Source of the DNA: Ruminococcus sp.
Lineage (GTDB): Bacteria > Bacillota > Clostridia > Oscillospirales > Acutalibacteraceae
Direction of reading: 5' to 3'
NCBI GenBank assembly: GCA_022768065.1
Contig: JALELS010000020.1
Coordinates: 124,001 to 188,000, forward strand
DNA length: 64,000 nt
This document shows positions 52,801-61,880 of the stretch, piece by piece (within the stretch, counting starts at the first letter, position 1; each line of letters starts with the position of its first letter). A model generated the notes under the pieces. It was not told the DNA's origin, did no database searches, and saw only the letters and a list, made by a program, of their open reading frames with translations. The translations under genes and the position numbers were made by a program.

Positions 52801-53368
52801 TTACGAGGTTTTCCTCCGCCTGCGCAAGTCTTTTAATCGCGTCGCCGCGTCTGTAACGGAAATGCGAAATTCCCGCCGCTTCCTCAAGCATATCGCGGCG
52901 CTCGCTTGCCTTGGGCGACACCATATCGGCGATTTTTCCCTGACCGACAATGGAGTAGCCGTCCCTGCCGAGGCCCGTATCCATAAACAGCTCGTTTACA
53001 TCGCGGAGACGCGCGGATTCGCCGTTTACGAGATATTCGCTGTCGCCCGAACGGTAATAACGTCTCGTAACCGAAACCTCGTCGCTGTCTTTATTAAGCG
53101 AACGGTCGGTGTTGTCGAGGCGCAGCGTTACCTCCGCAAAGCCCTTTGCCTTGCGGACGTCCGTACCCGAAAAAATAACGTCCTCCATTTTGGAGCCGCG
53201 AAGTGTTTTTGTGGACTGCTCGCCGAGAACCCAGCGCACGGCGTCGGAGATATTGCTCTTACCGCTTCCGTTGGGTCCTACTACGGCTGTAATGCCCTTA
53301 TTAAATTCAAGTACCGTTTTGTCGGGGAAGGATTTAAACCCCTGCATTTCCAGTGCTTTTAAAATCAT
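49799..53368 (-). CDS. smc: Chromosome segregation protein SMC
   Basis: 1189-residue condensin ATPase. N-terminal Walker A GPNGSGKSN (about 32-40), long coiled coils, a flexible hinge with GAVQHIVVDNE, GRATFLPI and GGSMTGGS near residues 500-680, a second coiled coil, then the ABC signature LLSGGEKGLSA and Walker B FCIFDEVEAALDD near the end. Works with ScpA and ScpB. Length is typical. The last codons (Leu-Gly-Leu-Ala-stop) lie within the GATTTACGCTAAACC end of the 135-bp repeat array, so the array begins exactly at its stop codon. Followed 458 bp later by ftsY; upstream is the radical SAM gene at 14 bp. Confidence 0.98.
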   Translation of the reverse strand: MILKALEMQGFKSFPDKTVLEFNKGITAVVGPNGSGKSNISDAVRWVLGEQSTKTLRGSKMEDVIFSGTDVRKAKGFAEVTLRLDNTDRSLNKDSDEVSVTRRYYRSGDSEYLVNGESARLRDVNELFMDTGLGRDGYSIVGQGKIADMVSPKASERRDMLEEAAGISHFRYRRGDAIKRLAQAEENLVRLRDILSELESRVGPLKAQSEKAQKFIVLAGERKNLEIGIWLNTIDKTGEKMRDQEHKIEIAEASHKEAQDELSKIGEMIDKAADGTRDINIKLEEIRNSASGFEEKLSDIDSQIKVAENSILHNNETIDRINRDKASENETEQNIDAAVSEARERIKTAEEQIAALTAQMDELSKQEETYRLSSTEFSDKAAALSGEISALSVKLADCRVTAETANSSVEEIRSRISAIDGSMGSRKDDYEALLKRKNDAETALKETRDEIVSVKNAIDGYTLRFENRGKKADSVKLAIDEKQRELHKGQDRVRILEDLEKNMEGYFGAVKAVMKESGRGALRGIHGPVSQLITVKEKYSAAIETALGAAVQHIVVDNETDAKRAMGFLKERRAGRATFLPITAIKGRVLSEQGLDDQYGFVSIASDLVSYDNKYSEIIRWLLGRTAVAEDIDSAIAIAKKYSYRFRIVTLDGQVINAGGSMTGGSRVQNAGILSRGNEIERLKSSLASMQNELNGMLSDYKLLSEDASAAKAELEGAEGDLLRAKEEEIRREGELKLANDKLSSVSSGVKELLEEKETLEKRIEAVNSGAEAARSQIGELKETLESKEKELESITGDSKTLQKDREETASKAAEIRLRIVALQKDVEANTDEMTRLKNRKTGHLDRLSELDGEIREIEEKNNELKALTEHLSNDAKALKASHGDAQNQINELISQRDELEKQANDLRLHERAKSEERERLSGDIARLEERKIAMRNEYDNLTSKLYDEYQLTRREAAALEIEIDDYSLAAKRLAELKSQIRALGSVNVSAIEEYKEVSERYEFLSGQINDVETSRAELNKMIDDLTGKMAEQFRDQFNRINTCFGQTFIELFGGGKAELRLEDERDVLGSDIEIKVQPPGKNVQNINLLSGGEKGLSAIALLFAILKVTPAPFCIFDEVEAALDDVNVSRYAQYVRRMTKNTQFILITHRRGTMEEADVLYGVTMQEKGVSKLLELKTAEMAKKLGLA

Positions 53369-53381
53369 TCTTTAAATTCCT

Positions 53382-54383
53382 TTAAATATCTTCTTTTACC
53401 GTTATATCGTAATCGGATAAAAATTCGTTACCCTTTATTTTACACTTAAATCCGTCGTTTAGCAATGCTTTTTCATTTCTTTTATTCTGCCCTTTTGCCT
53501 TCCCGATGGATTTTTGGGGAACTTCTATGACATACGACATATTTTTAGGCAGCTTTGACAGCTCGGAAATCATTTTATCAAGATAAATTTTGCCCTCGCA
53601 AAGCTCGCGGAATGCCGGATGGTACGCGCCCGCAATGTAGCCCTCGTCAACATTTCCGCCGCTGTGCAGACCGAGACGGATTACCTTTATGTTGTTTTCG
53701 CGGAACATCAAAAGCAGCTTTGCGCAAAGGTTCACCGCCTCATCCAAGGTTTCGGCTCTGTAACTGCCGTCGCGAAGGCAGTCCGCCAAAGGCGTGTTTT
53801 CAAGAACTATCGTCGGGTAAATTCTGACCGTGTCGGGCGAGAGGGCTATCAGCTTTTCGGCGGTTGCAACACACTTTTCGTCGGTGTCGCCCATAATCCC
53901 CGTCATCATCTGAAGTCCGAGTGAAAAACCGTAGCTTTTTATAAGGCGCGAGGCGTTTTCGACGTCCTTTGCCGTGTGGCCGCGGCGGTTTATTTTAAGC
54001 ACGTCGTCGTCCATGCTCTGCGCACCGAGCTCGATTGAAGTCACGTGATATTCTTTTAATATCTCAAGTCTTTCGTCGTCAATGGCGTCGGGGCGTGTGG
54101 ATATTCTTATACCGCCGAAATATCCGCCGTCGATATACGGCTTTGCCGCCTTTAAAAGAGACAGCATATAGTCTCTGTCAACTGCGGTAAACGAGCCGCC
54201 GAAAAACGCTATTTCCGAATTTTCCTTTGCCACTCCGCCGTTTTTTGCAATATCACAAGCCGCTGCCACGTCTTCCGGTGTCAGCGGCTTTACACTGCCT
54301 GAAATGGTTTTTTGATTGCAGAAGCTGCACTGATGAGGGCAGCCTGCATGCGGCACAAAAAGAGCCACGTTTACGTGTTTCAA
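53382..54383 (-). CDS. Elp3-like radical SAM protein
   Basis: 333-residue radical SAM enzyme with CPHQCSFCNQK (CxxxCxxC) near residue 15, AFFGGSFTAVD, IRISTRPDAID and ELGAQSMDDDVLK (the EXGxQS motif of the Elp3/YhcC group). No acetyltransferase or TRAM domain is present, only a short C-terminal region. Members of this family sit between rnc and smc in many Clostridia; the substrate is unknown, perhaps a tRNA modification. It overlaps rnc by four bases (ATGA) and precedes smc by 14 bp, so it is firmly in the operon. Confidence 0.9.
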   Translation of the reverse strand: MKHVNVALFVPHAGCPHQCSFCNQKTISGSVKPLTPEDVAAACDIAKNGGVAKENSEIAFFGGSFTAVDRDYMLSLLKAAKPYIDGGYFGGIRISTRPDAIDDERLEILKEYHVTSIELGAQSMDDDVLKINRRGHTAKDVENASRLIKSYGFSLGLQMMTGIMGDTDEKCVATAEKLIALSPDTVRIYPTIVLENTPLADCLRDGSYRAETLDEAVNLCAKLLLMFRENNIKVIRLGLHSGGNVDEGYIAGAYHPAFRELCEGKIYLDKMISELSKLPKNMSYVIEVPQKSIGKAKGQNKRNEKALLNDGFKCKIKGNEFLSDYDITVKEDI

Positions 54384-55060
54384 ATTCCCATCAGCTCCAA
54401 CGCTTCTTTTGCCGCCGCCTGCTCCGCCTTTTTCTTGCTGCTGCCTACGCCGGTTCCTATAACATTGCTGTTTAAATGCACTTCAACCTTAAAGTGCTTA
54501 TCATGGTCGGGGCCGCACTCGCTGACGAGAACGTATTTTAAGCTCTCGCCCTGATTTTTTTGAACGACCTCCTGAAGTATGGTCTTATAATCTTTAAATG
54601 ACGGTTTTGCCTCAACATACGGCTCAACAAAGCGCAAAACGAATTTTTTTGCCTCGCCTATGCCGCCGTCGATATAAATTGCGGCAATTACCGCCTCAAA
54701 CGCGTCCGACACAACCGACGGTCTTGTTCTGCCGCCCGTCATCTCTTCGCCCTTGCCGAGCAAAAGCTTTTCACCGAGACCTATCTCCTTGGCATATTCA
54801 AAAAGCGACTTTTCGCATACGGCGTATGAGCGCAGGCGCGTAAGCTCGCCCTCGGGGAAATTTCTGTGGTGCGAAAAAAGATATTCCGCCGTTATAAAGC
54901 CGAGAACCGAGTCGCCCAAAAACTCAAGGCGTTCATTGTCGCCCGTCGTAAGATGATTTTCATTTGCGTAGGACGAATGTGTAACCGCTCTCTTTAAGAG
55001 CGCTTCGTCCTTGAATTTATACTGTAAATTTTCCTGTAATTCGTTAAGTCCGGTATCCAT
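54380..55060 (-). CDS. rnc: Ribonuclease III
   Basis: 226-residue double-strand-specific endoribonuclease processing rRNA precursors and regulatory duplexes. The catalytic signature NERLEFLGDSVLGF lies near residue 42, with DAFEAVIAAIYID supplying the second metal-binding acidic pair, and a C-terminal dsRNA-binding domain (KTILQEVVQKNQ to KKKAEQAAAKEALE). It is the first gene of the rnc-radical SAM-smc operon. Normal length. Confidence 0.97.
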   Translation of the reverse strand: MDTGLNELQENLQYKFKDEALLKRAVTHSSYANENHLTTGDNERLEFLGDSVLGFITAEYLFSHHRNFPEGELTRLRSYAVCEKSLFEYAKEIGLGEKLLLGKGEEMTGGRTRPSVVSDAFEAVIAAIYIDGGIGEAKKFVLRFVEPYVEAKPSFKDYKTILQEVVQKNQGESLKYVLVSECGPDHDKHFKVEVHLNSNVIGTGVGSSKKKAEQAAAKEALELMGI

Positions 55061-55078
55061 TTCAATGTCCTTTCATTC

Positions 55079-56389
55079 TCACAGTCCGAGACTTTTAAGA
55101 TATTCTTCGAGATCCTTCATTCCTCTTTCGGCAATGGCCGTGTAGCGCTCGCTCTTGTCCCTTATCTTTTCGGGGAGCGGCGGAAGAATTCCGAAATTTG
55201 CCCCCATGGGCTGAAAATTCGTCACGGTTTCATCGCTTATATATCTCGCGAGAGCTCCGATAACGGTGGTGCGCGGAAGCACCAGCGGCTCTTTGCCCGA
55301 CAGAAATCTCGCGGCGTTTAAGCCCGCCATAATTCCGGACGACGCCGATTCCATATACCCCTCGACTCCGGTTATCTGCCCGGCAAAAAATATTTTTGCG
55401 TCGGAGCGCAGCGAATATGAGGCGTTTAAAAGCCGCGGTGAATTTATAAACGTGTTTCTGTGCATAACTCCGTAGCGGAGAAATTCCGCATTGTGAAGCG
55501 CCGGAAACATGGAAAAAACTCTTTTCTGCTCACCGAATTTGAGATTTGTCTGAAATCCGACGAGGTTATACATTGTGCCGTCGCTGTTTTCACGGCGAAG
55601 CTGAAGATTTGCCCACGGTCTGTGACCCGTTCTCGGATCGCGAAGCCCCACGGGCTTTAAAGGTCCGAAGCGCATGGTATCTTTTCCGCGTGACGCGAGC
55701 ACCTCGATGGGCATACAGCCCTCATACACATCGTGCCGCTTGTCAAAAGAGTGCATTTCGGCGCTCTCGGCATTTATAATCGCCTCGTAAAACGCCTCGT
55801 ACTGCTCTTTATTCATGGGGCAGTTAATATAATCGTCGCTGCCGCCGCGGTCATATCTCGACTGAGTAAAGGCAAACTCCATATCGACGCTGTCCGCCGA
55901 AACTATCGGCGCCGCCGCGTCGTAGAATGATAATCCGTCACCGCAGAGAGCGTGTATGGTCCCTGTCAGCGCGTCGCTCGCAAGCGGCCCTGCCGCGACA
56001 ACCGTTACGTCGGCATCGGGCAAAACGGAGACCTCTTCGTTTATGACCGTTATATTCTTATCGCTTTTTATATTTTCCGTTATAAGTGCCGAAAATTCGT
56101 CTCTGTCAACCGAAAGTGCACCGCCCGCCGGAACACGCGTCTTTTTGGCAGCCGCAACGCAAACGGACGAGAGCCTCTCCATTTCGGCTTTTAAAAGACC
56201 TGCCGCGGAGTTTAACCTCTCCGCCTTCAGGGAATTTGAGCATACAAGCTCGGCGAAATTTTCGCTTTTGTGCGCCGGAGAAAATTTCTTCGGCTTCATT
56301 TCATAGAGATATGTGGGTATGCCCGCCCTTGACAGCTGCTTTGCCGCCTCACATCCGGCGAGCCCCGCACCGATTACCGCTGCTTTCAT
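55079..56389 (-). CDS. trmFO: Folate-dependent tRNA m5U54 methyltransferase TrmFO
   Basis: 436-residue flavoenzyme methylating U54 in the T loop using 5,10-methylene-THF and FADH2. The FAD fold is VIGAGLAGCEAAKQL at the N-terminus; FAELVCSNSLKA holds the first conserved Cys; MNKEQYEAFYEA and FGPLKPVGLRDPRTG are family signatures, and ITGVEGYMESASSGIMAG follows. The ATG overlaps the topA stop codon by one base (TGATG). Placement after topA is usual in Firmicutes. It consumes the folate species produced by FolD in this window. Confidence 0.97.
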   Translation of the reverse strand: MKAAVIGAGLAGCEAAKQLSRAGIPTYLYEMKPKKFSPAHKSENFAELVCSNSLKAERLNSAAGLLKAEMERLSSVCVAAAKKTRVPAGGALSVDRDEFSALITENIKSDKNITVINEEVSVLPDADVTVVAAGPLASDALTGTIHALCGDGLSFYDAAAPIVSADSVDMEFAFTQSRYDRGGSDDYINCPMNKEQYEAFYEAIINAESAEMHSFDKRHDVYEGCMPIEVLASRGKDTMRFGPLKPVGLRDPRTGHRPWANLQLRRENSDGTMYNLVGFQTNLKFGEQKRVFSMFPALHNAEFLRYGVMHRNTFINSPRLLNASYSLRSDAKIFFAGQITGVEGYMESASSGIMAGLNAARFLSGKEPLVLPRTTVIGALARYISDETVTNFQPMGANFGILPPLPEKIRDKSERYTAIAERGMKDLEEYLKSLGL

Positions 56390-58521
56390 CAGTCTTCCTC
56401 TTGAGCTTTTGCGTTTCTCTTTTTGCGCTCCGCCTTTTTCTCAAAACCGCAGTTTTCGTCAAGGCAAGCTAAGATTCCGCCTTTTTTCTTAAAGAGCGAT
56501 TTGCCGCACTTGGGGCATTTTTCGTCCGTCGGCTTATCCCATGTCATAAAGTTGCAGTTCGGATAGTTTTCGCACCCGAAAAACGTATAACCCTTTTTGC
56601 TCTTTTTCTGAATTACCTTGCCGCCGCATATGGGGCAGGTCGCCGTTGTCTCTATTACATACGGCTTTGTGTTTTTGCACTCCGGATAGCCGGGGCAGGC
56701 GAGGAATTTGCCGAATCTTCCGGTTTTTATAACCATCATTCTGCCGCACTTTTCGCACGGAATATTCGTCTCGTCCTCTTTGAGCTTAATCTTTACGCCC
56801 TCCATATCGGCTTTTGCTTTTTCAAGCGTCTTGTCAAAGCCGTCGTAGAAGGTATGGAGCATTGCTATATAGTCTATCTCGTGATGTTCAACTTTATCGA
56901 GGTCGCTCTCCATAGACGCCGTAAATTTTACGTTTACTATATTGGGGAAATGTTCTTTTAAAAGCTTGACTACCGCTTCGCCCAGCTCCGTGGGTTTAAG
57001 CTGCTTCTGCTCGCGGACAACATATTCGCGCGAGGTTATGGTCGATACTATCGAGGCATAGGTACTGGGTCTTCCGACGCCCGTTTCCTCAAGCATCTTA
57101 ATCAGCGAACCCTCGGTGTAGCGCGCAGGCGGCTGTGTGAAGTGCTGATTTCCGAGCATTTCCTTAAGCTTTAATGCGTCGCCCGCTTTGATTTCGGGGA
57201 GCTTGCCCTCGTCCTCATCCTCGTCTGTTGCGGCTTCGTAAAGGCAGGTGTATCCGTCAAAACGAACCGTGTAGCCGCTCGCATTGAATGTGCAGTATCT
57301 GTCGGTATTTTTGTCGCACTCGCCTACGGCTTTTATCTCTATCCTTACCGTATCCTGTATGCAGTTTGACATAAGGCTCGCCATAAAGCGCTTCCAAATA
57401 AGACTGTAAAGCTTAAACTGCTCGGGGGTAAGGCTCTTTTTGGCAATTTCGGGCGTGATTGCCGGAACGGTGGGGCGAATTGCCTCGTGGCCGTCCTGCG
57501 CGCTCGCCTTTGTCTTGTAATAGCGCGGCTTTTCGGGCAAATACTGCTTACCGTAATTTGCCTCGATAAAGGCGTTGCCCTCTTGCCTTGCCTCCTCCGA
57601 TATACGGAGCGAGTCTGTTCTCATATATGTTATAAGACCGGTTGCGCCGAAGCCCTCAACCTCCATACCTTCATAAAGCTCCTGCGCTATTTTCATAGTG
57701 CGTTTTGCCTGAAATCCGAGTTTTCTGGAGGCGTCCTGCTGCATTGTGGACGTTGTAAAGGGCGGTGCCGGCGAACGCTTACGGGTTCCCTTTTTAACCG
57801 ACAGAGCGGAATACTCCGCATTTTCGAGTCTTGAGAGAATCTTATCGGCGTCCTCTTTGTTTGTGAGCTTTATTTTGCCCGTTTCGTCGCCCGAAAACGT
57901 CGCTTTAAAAGCCTTTTTTGAGGGTGGCGCGGTAAATTTCGCGTCAAGCGACCAATATTCTTCGGGAACGAATTTGCGAATTTCCTCTTCGCGGTCAACA
58001 ACGAGCCTTACGGCGACAGACTGAACTCTGCCTGCCGAAAGTCCGCGGTGTATCTTTTGCGATACAAACGGGCTGAGCTTATAGCCGACGAGTCTGTCGA
58101 GGATTCTTCTCGCCTGCTGAGCGTCAACAAGATCCATATCTATTTTTTCGGGATGCGCTATGCCCTTTTTGACCGCATTTTCGTTTATCTCGTTGAATTT
58201 AACTCTGTTTTTTTGGTCAAGCGGCAGTCCGAGTACCGTGGCAAGATGCCATGAAATCGCTTCTCCCTCACGGTCGGGGTCGGTCGCAAGCAGAACTTCA
58301 TCGGAATTTTCCGCTTTTTCTTTCAGCTCTTTTACGAGCTTTTCCTTGCCCTTGACTATGGCGTACTTCGGCGCAAAATCATTTTTGATGTCTACCGAGA
58401 GCTTTGCCGCCGGCAAATCCCTGATATGCCCGACTGACGCGGTTACATCGTAGCTTTTGCCGAGATATTTTTTTATCATTGTCGCCTTGTGCGGCGACTC
58501 CACTATAACAAGCTTTGACAT
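56389..58521 (-). CDS. topA: DNA topoisomerase I
   Basis: 710-residue type IA topoisomerase relaxing negative supercoils. TOPRIM domain with VIVESPHKATMIKKYLG and ATDPDREGEAISWH, catalytic Tyr in GLITYMRTDS, then three C-terminal four-cysteine zinc ribbons starting CEKCGRMM, CPICGGKV and CPKCGKSL (about 590-700). The ATG at 58521 is chosen with AGGAG upstream; a longer frame adds an arginine-rich stretch without similarity to the family. Preceded by dprA (34 bp) and overlapping trmFO: the conserved dprA-topA-trmFO order. Confidence 0.97.
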   Translation of the reverse strand: MSKLVIVESPHKATMIKKYLGKSYDVTASVGHIRDLPAAKLSVDIKNDFAPKYAIVKGKEKLVKELKEKAENSDEVLLATDPDREGEAISWHLATVLGLPLDQKNRVKFNEINENAVKKGIAHPEKIDMDLVDAQQARRILDRLVGYKLSPFVSQKIHRGLSAGRVQSVAVRLVVDREEEIRKFVPEEYWSLDAKFTAPPSKKAFKATFSGDETGKIKLTNKEDADKILSRLENAEYSALSVKKGTRKRSPAPPFTTSTMQQDASRKLGFQAKRTMKIAQELYEGMEVEGFGATGLITYMRTDSLRISEEARQEGNAFIEANYGKQYLPEKPRYYKTKASAQDGHEAIRPTVPAITPEIAKKSLTPEQFKLYSLIWKRFMASLMSNCIQDTVRIEIKAVGECDKNTDRYCTFNASGYTVRFDGYTCLYEAATDEDEDEGKLPEIKAGDALKLKEMLGNQHFTQPPARYTEGSLIKMLEETGVGRPSTYASIVSTITSREYVVREQKQLKPTELGEAVVKLLKEHFPNIVNVKFTASMESDLDKVEHHEIDYIAMLHTFYDGFDKTLEKAKADMEGVKIKLKEDETNIPCEKCGRMMVIKTGRFGKFLACPGYPECKNTKPYVIETTATCPICGGKVIQKKSKKGYTFFGCENYPNCNFMTWDKPTDEKCPKCGKSLFKKKGGILACLDENCGFEKKAERKKRNAKAQEED

Positions 58522-58555
58522 AAACAAACTCCTGTTTTTTAATAATAACGGCTTT

Positions 58556-59797
58556 TCAGACCTTGTAATAATGCTTGCCCTCCGAGAGAGCCGCAAGCGA
58601 ATAAAGCTCAAGCTCGGTAAGGGAGGCGAGCGCCTCCGAGGAAGAAAGCCCCGCCTCTTCGCTCAAATCATCAATATGCCGCGGTTCGTTTTTTAAGACC
58701 GAATACAGCTTTTTTGCGTTTTCCGAGAGAGAGTCCGGCAGATTTTTCGGCTTTTGCTCTTCCGCCCTATCCGGCTTTTTCGCCTGCTCTTTTTCTTGCT
58801 CCGGCTTTGCAAAATTCCGACGCCTTACGGTATGCTCATTCCCGTAGGAGACGGCTCTTTGCATCGCTGCATTTTTCAAAGCCTCGCCGAGCGGTTTATC
58901 CGCTCCGCTTAAATCTATCTTATCTGGGTAAGTATAATAATATTCTTCCAAAACGTCAAGTGCCGTAAATACGGGTTTTGCCCCGTCATGTATCAGGCGG
59001 TTGGTTCCCGTGAACGCCGAAGTTATGACTTCGCCGGGAACGGCAAACACGTCTCTGCCCTCCGAGAGAGCCAGCCTTGCCGTTATGAGCGAGCCGCTCC
59101 TCTCGCCTGCCTCAACCACTATCGTGCCGAGGCTCATACCCGAAATTATTCGGTTCCTCATCGGGAAGGTGGTTCTCGACGCCGGGGTAAACGGGAAATA
59201 CTCCGTAATAACCGCACCGTTTTTTGATATTTCGCGCCTTAGAGCGGCATTGTCACGCAGATAGTCGGTGCCGAGACCGCAGCCTAAAACGGCTATTGTT
59301 TTTCCGCTCTCCATAGCGCCCGTGTGCGCCGCACTGTCCACGCCGAGCGCACCGCCCGAAACTATTACGGCTCCCGCCCTTGCAAGCTTTGACGACAGCA
59401 GCCTTGTGACGCGCATACTGTAATTTGACGCCTTTCTTGTGCCGACCACCGAAAGCATAACCTCATCGTTTAAAACTCTCTCGTCGCCCCACACAAAAAG
59501 CACGGACGGCGGAGACTGAATATTTCTCAGCCTTTTGGGATAAAATTCGCTGTCGGGCGTTATTATACGCCAGCCGTTTTCGGTGCACACGCGCAAGGTC
59601 TCGCCGAATTGCGACGGGCTGAAAAGCGACAGCTTATTTATCTGCGACGCCGTAAGTATTCCCGAAAGCCGCCACTCGCGGCTGCCCTTTTCATAGAGCA
59701 TACGCGCGCTTCCGAAATAATTTATTATATCCGCAGTTTTGGCACCCGCTCCGAGAGTCTTTGCGAGCCAGAGCCAGTAAATACTCTCATCGTTCAT
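58556..59797 (-). CDS. dprA: DNA-processing protein DprA
   Basis: 413-residue Rossmann-fold protein loading RecA onto incoming single-stranded DNA in transformation. An N-terminal helix-hairpin region, then VVGTRKASNYS, VSGGALGVDSAAHTGAM and GCGLGTDYLRDN (about 115-200), later GSLITARLALSEGRDVFAVPG, and a C-terminal winged-helix domain (HIDDLSEEAGLSSSEALASL) after a Lys/Glu-rich linker. The ATG at 59797 is preferred because it overlaps the upstream stop codon as ATGA; a GTG five codons earlier is also possible. Competence is not implied: dprA is widespread in non-competent Firmicutes. Confidence 0.95.
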   Translation of the reverse strand: MNDESIYWLWLAKTLGAGAKTADIINYFGSARMLYEKGSREWRLSGILTASQINKLSLFSPSQFGETLRVCTENGWRIITPDSEFYPKRLRNIQSPPSVLFVWGDERVLNDEVMLSVVGTRKASNYSMRVTRLLSSKLARAGAVIVSGGALGVDSAAHTGAMESGKTIAVLGCGLGTDYLRDNAALRREISKNGAVITEYFPFTPASRTTFPMRNRIISGMSLGTIVVEAGERSGSLITARLALSEGRDVFAVPGEVITSAFTGTNRLIHDGAKPVFTALDVLEEYYYTYPDKIDLSGADKPLGEALKNAAMQRAVSYGNEHTVRRRNFAKPEQEKEQAKKPDRAEEQKPKNLPDSLSENAKKLYSVLKNEPRHIDDLSEEAGLSSSEALASLTELELYSLAALSEGKHYYKV

Positions 59798-60570
59798 TTC
59801 ATCATTTCCCACATTGTTATCGTAGCGGCCGCGAAGGCGTTAAGCGACTCCGCCTTGCCGCCCATAGGTATAGTTATAAGTTCGTCGGAAAAATCCTTTA
59901 CTTCGCTTGATACGCCGTTTCCCTCGTTGCCTATCACGGTTACCGCTCCGCGTGAAAAATCCACACGGGTAATATCCTCAGAGGAGTTGCTCGGTACCGT
60001 CGAAAAAATCTTCAGGCCGTTTTTTCTCGCCTCGGTCAATATCGGTAAAAGCGACGGCGAGCTTATGACGGGAAGTCTCAAAAGAGAGCCCATTGACGCC
60101 CTGAGGGCTTTCGGATTATATATATCGCAGCCTCCGCCGACTATAAGCGCGTCAACGCCGAGCGCCTCCGCGGTACGTGATATCGCTCCGAGATTGTCGG
60201 GATTCTGGATACCGTCGAGAGCTATGTATTTTTTCGGCGGAATCGGAGCTCCTTCCGATTTTTCTTTCATCCTTACCGTGCAAAACACACCCTGCGTATT
60301 GACCGTATCCGAGAGCTTTTGCGCCACCTCGTCCGTAATTTCAAAATCGGCAAGGCTGTTTTCGATAAGCGTTTCCACTTTTTCGCCGTAACGCGAAAGT
60401 GCCGCCTCGGTATAAAAAAGCTCCTGCACCTTGCAGCCGCTCTCAAAGGCGTCAAAGCAAAGCCTTGCGCCCTCAAGGGTGAAAAGCCCGACGGTATTGC
60501 GTGCCCTCGCGCTGTCGCGCAGCTTTGCGAAGGCTTTGACTTTTTCATTGTTTCTGCTCGTAATACGCAT
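59794..60570 (-). CDS. SpoU/TrmH family RNA 2'-O-methyltransferase
   Basis: 258-residue trefoil-knot methyltransferase. N-terminal substrate-binding L30e-like region, then the three SpoU motifs: LDGIQNPDNLGAISRTAEA, VIGNEGNGVSSEV and IPMGGKAESLNAFAAATI. It modifies tRNA or 23S rRNA ribose; which nucleotide cannot be told. Start ATG at 60570 with GGGAG six bases upstream; a longer in-frame reading has no site. Last four bases overlap dprA. The rplT terminator lies just upstream, so it has its own promoter. Confidence 0.9.
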   Translation of the reverse strand: MRITSRNNEKVKAFAKLRDSARARNTVGLFTLEGARLCFDAFESGCKVQELFYTEAALSRYGEKVETLIENSLADFEITDEVAQKLSDTVNTQGVFCTVRMKEKSEGAPIPPKKYIALDGIQNPDNLGAISRTAEALGVDALIVGGGCDIYNPKALRASMGSLLRLPVISSPSLLPILTEARKNGLKIFSTVPSNSSEDITRVDFSRGAVTVIGNEGNGVSSEVKDFSDELITIPMGGKAESLNAFAAATITMWEMMK

Positions 60571-60692
60571 AAAGCTCTCCCATACCGAAAACAGGTTTTT
60601 CCTTATATTACGTGCCTTTACAGCAGAAATGCCCGTAATATAAAGCAAAACACGCACGCTCTGCCTTCATTTCCGACAGAGTTTTTAAAAGG

Positions 60693-60724
60693 AAAAACAC
60701 GCCTGAGGGAAACTCTCAGGCGTG
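60693..60724 (-). terminator. Intrinsic terminator of the infC-rpmI-rplT operon
   Basis: CACGCCTGAG (60698-60707) and CTCAGGCGTG (60715-60724) form a perfect 10-bp stem; on the minus strand TTTTT follows. Nine bp from the rplT stop codon. Confidence 0.92.
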
Positions 60725-60732
60725 GCAATAAC

Positions 60733-61089
60733 TTATTTAAGCGCTTCTTTAGCTTTTTCGGTAAGCGTGGTGAACGCCGCCGGATCCGATATAGCTATCT
60801 CGGAAAGCATCTTGCGGTTTAAGTCGATACCCGCTTTTTTAAGGCCGTTTATGAAGGTTGAATAATTCATACCGTTCATCTTGCAGGCTGCCGAGATTCT
60901 TGTTATCCAGAGCTGTCTGAAATCTCTCTTCTTCTGCTTTCTTCCGATGTAAGCGTACTGACCGGACTTCATAACGGCTTCTTTAGCGGTCTTGAAAAGT
61001 CTGCTCTTTGAGCCGTAGTATCCTTTAGCAAGCTTTAATGTTTTATTTCTTCTTTTGCGAGTCATCATCGCACCTTTAACACGTGCCAT
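60733..61089 (-). CDS. rplT: Ribosomal protein bL20
   Basis: 118-residue 50S assembly protein binding 23S r[35 protein letters not shown] is its basic RNA-binding helix region (shown here in part: [13 protein letters not shown]), followed by [16 protein letters not shown] and the C-terminal globular domain. It is the last gene of infC-rpmI-rplT, with the usual length. In Bacillus L20 represses its own operon by binding the infC leader. Confidence 0.98.
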   Translation of the reverse strand: MARVKGAMMTRKRRNKTLKLAKGYYGSKSRLFKTAKEAVMKSGQYAYIGRKQKKRDFRQLWITRISAACKMNGMNYSTFINGLKKAGIDLNRKMLSEIAISDPAAFTTLTEKAKEALK

Positions 61090-61140
61090 TAGTTAGTTAC
61101 CTCCGAATGTTTAAGTATGGCGGTATATAAACCGCTCCGA

Positions 61141-61338
61141 TTATTTGTAAGGGATGAGACGTTTGATCTGCTTAACATTAGTTGTATCGGCAACGGATGT
61201 CTTGCGAAGATTTCTCTTTCTCTTTGTGTTCTTTTTGGTAAGGATATGAGACTTATTGGCATGTGCTCTTATCGGCTTGCCGTTCTTTGATAATTTGAAG
61301 CGTTTTTTAGCTCCGCTGTGTGTTTTGATCTTAGGCAT
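61141..61338 (-). CDS. rpmI: Ribosomal protein bL35
   Basis: 65-residue basic ribosomal protein starting [20 protein letters not shown] and containing the conserved HILTKK segment. The ATG at 61338 has GGAGGA upstream; longer readings into infC have no site. Located between infC and rplT as usual. Confidence 0.97.
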   Translation of the reverse strand: MPKIKTHSGAKKRFKLSKNGKPIRAHANKSHILTKKNTKRKRNLRKTSVADTTNVKQIKRLIPYK

Positions 61339-61367
61339 TGCAAAATTCCTCCTGATATTTTTTACGG

Positions 61368-61880
61368 TCACGCCTTGGGCGCAAGGAACATCAACATCTG
61401 ACGCCCCTCGAGCTTCGCCGGTTTTTCGACTGTGGCAAACTCTTCGCACGCCTCGGCAAAGCGCTTCATGGAAGCCTCGCCTATTTGCGGATGAGCCATT
61501 TCACGGCCTCTGAAACGGATGGAAACCTTGACCTTATTTCCGGCCTTTAAGAATTTGTGAGCGTGATTGACCTTCGTCTCAAAGTCGTGAGTATCAATGT
61601 TGAGCGAAAGACGAATCTCCTTGATTTCAATAACGCGCTGGTTTTTTCTGTTTTCCTTTTCGCGCTTTGACTGCTCAAAACGGTATTTGCCGTAATCCAT
61701 GATTTTACAAACGGGCGGCTTTGCGTTGGGCGATATTTTAACAAGGTCGAGGTTTCTCTCCTCCGCCTTTTTAAGAGCCTCCCTGGCCGACATTATGCCG
61801 AGCTGCTCTCCGCCGTCGGTTACTACGCGTACTTCCCTGTCACGGATATCTTCATTGATCTGCATTTCTTTGGTACTGAT
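61368..61880 (-). CDS. infC: Translation initiation factor IF-3, probable AUC start
   Basis: IF-3, 170 residues from the start proposed here, with the N-terminal domain ([20 protein letters not shown]), a linker helix and the C-terminal domain holding [16 protein letters not shown]. The only ATG near the beginning (61865) is 24 bases from the Shine-Dalgarno GGAGTGA, too far. The codon ATC at 61878-61880 is nine bases from it, in frame, and gives [12 protein letters not shown], matching the ISTKE-like start of Clostridia homologues. Non-AUG starts (AUU, AUC, AUA) are known for infC and allow self-repression by IF-3. If wrong, the protein starts at 61865 (165 residues). Confidence 0.95.
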   Translation of the reverse strand: MSTKEMQINEDIRDREVRVVTDGGEQLGIMSAREALKKAEERNLDLVKISPNAKPPVCKIMDYGKYRFEQSKREKENRKNQRVIEIKEIRLSLNIDTHDFETKVNHAHKFLKAGNKVKVSIRFRGREMAHPQIGEASMKRFAEACEEFATVEKPAKLEGRQMLMFLAPKA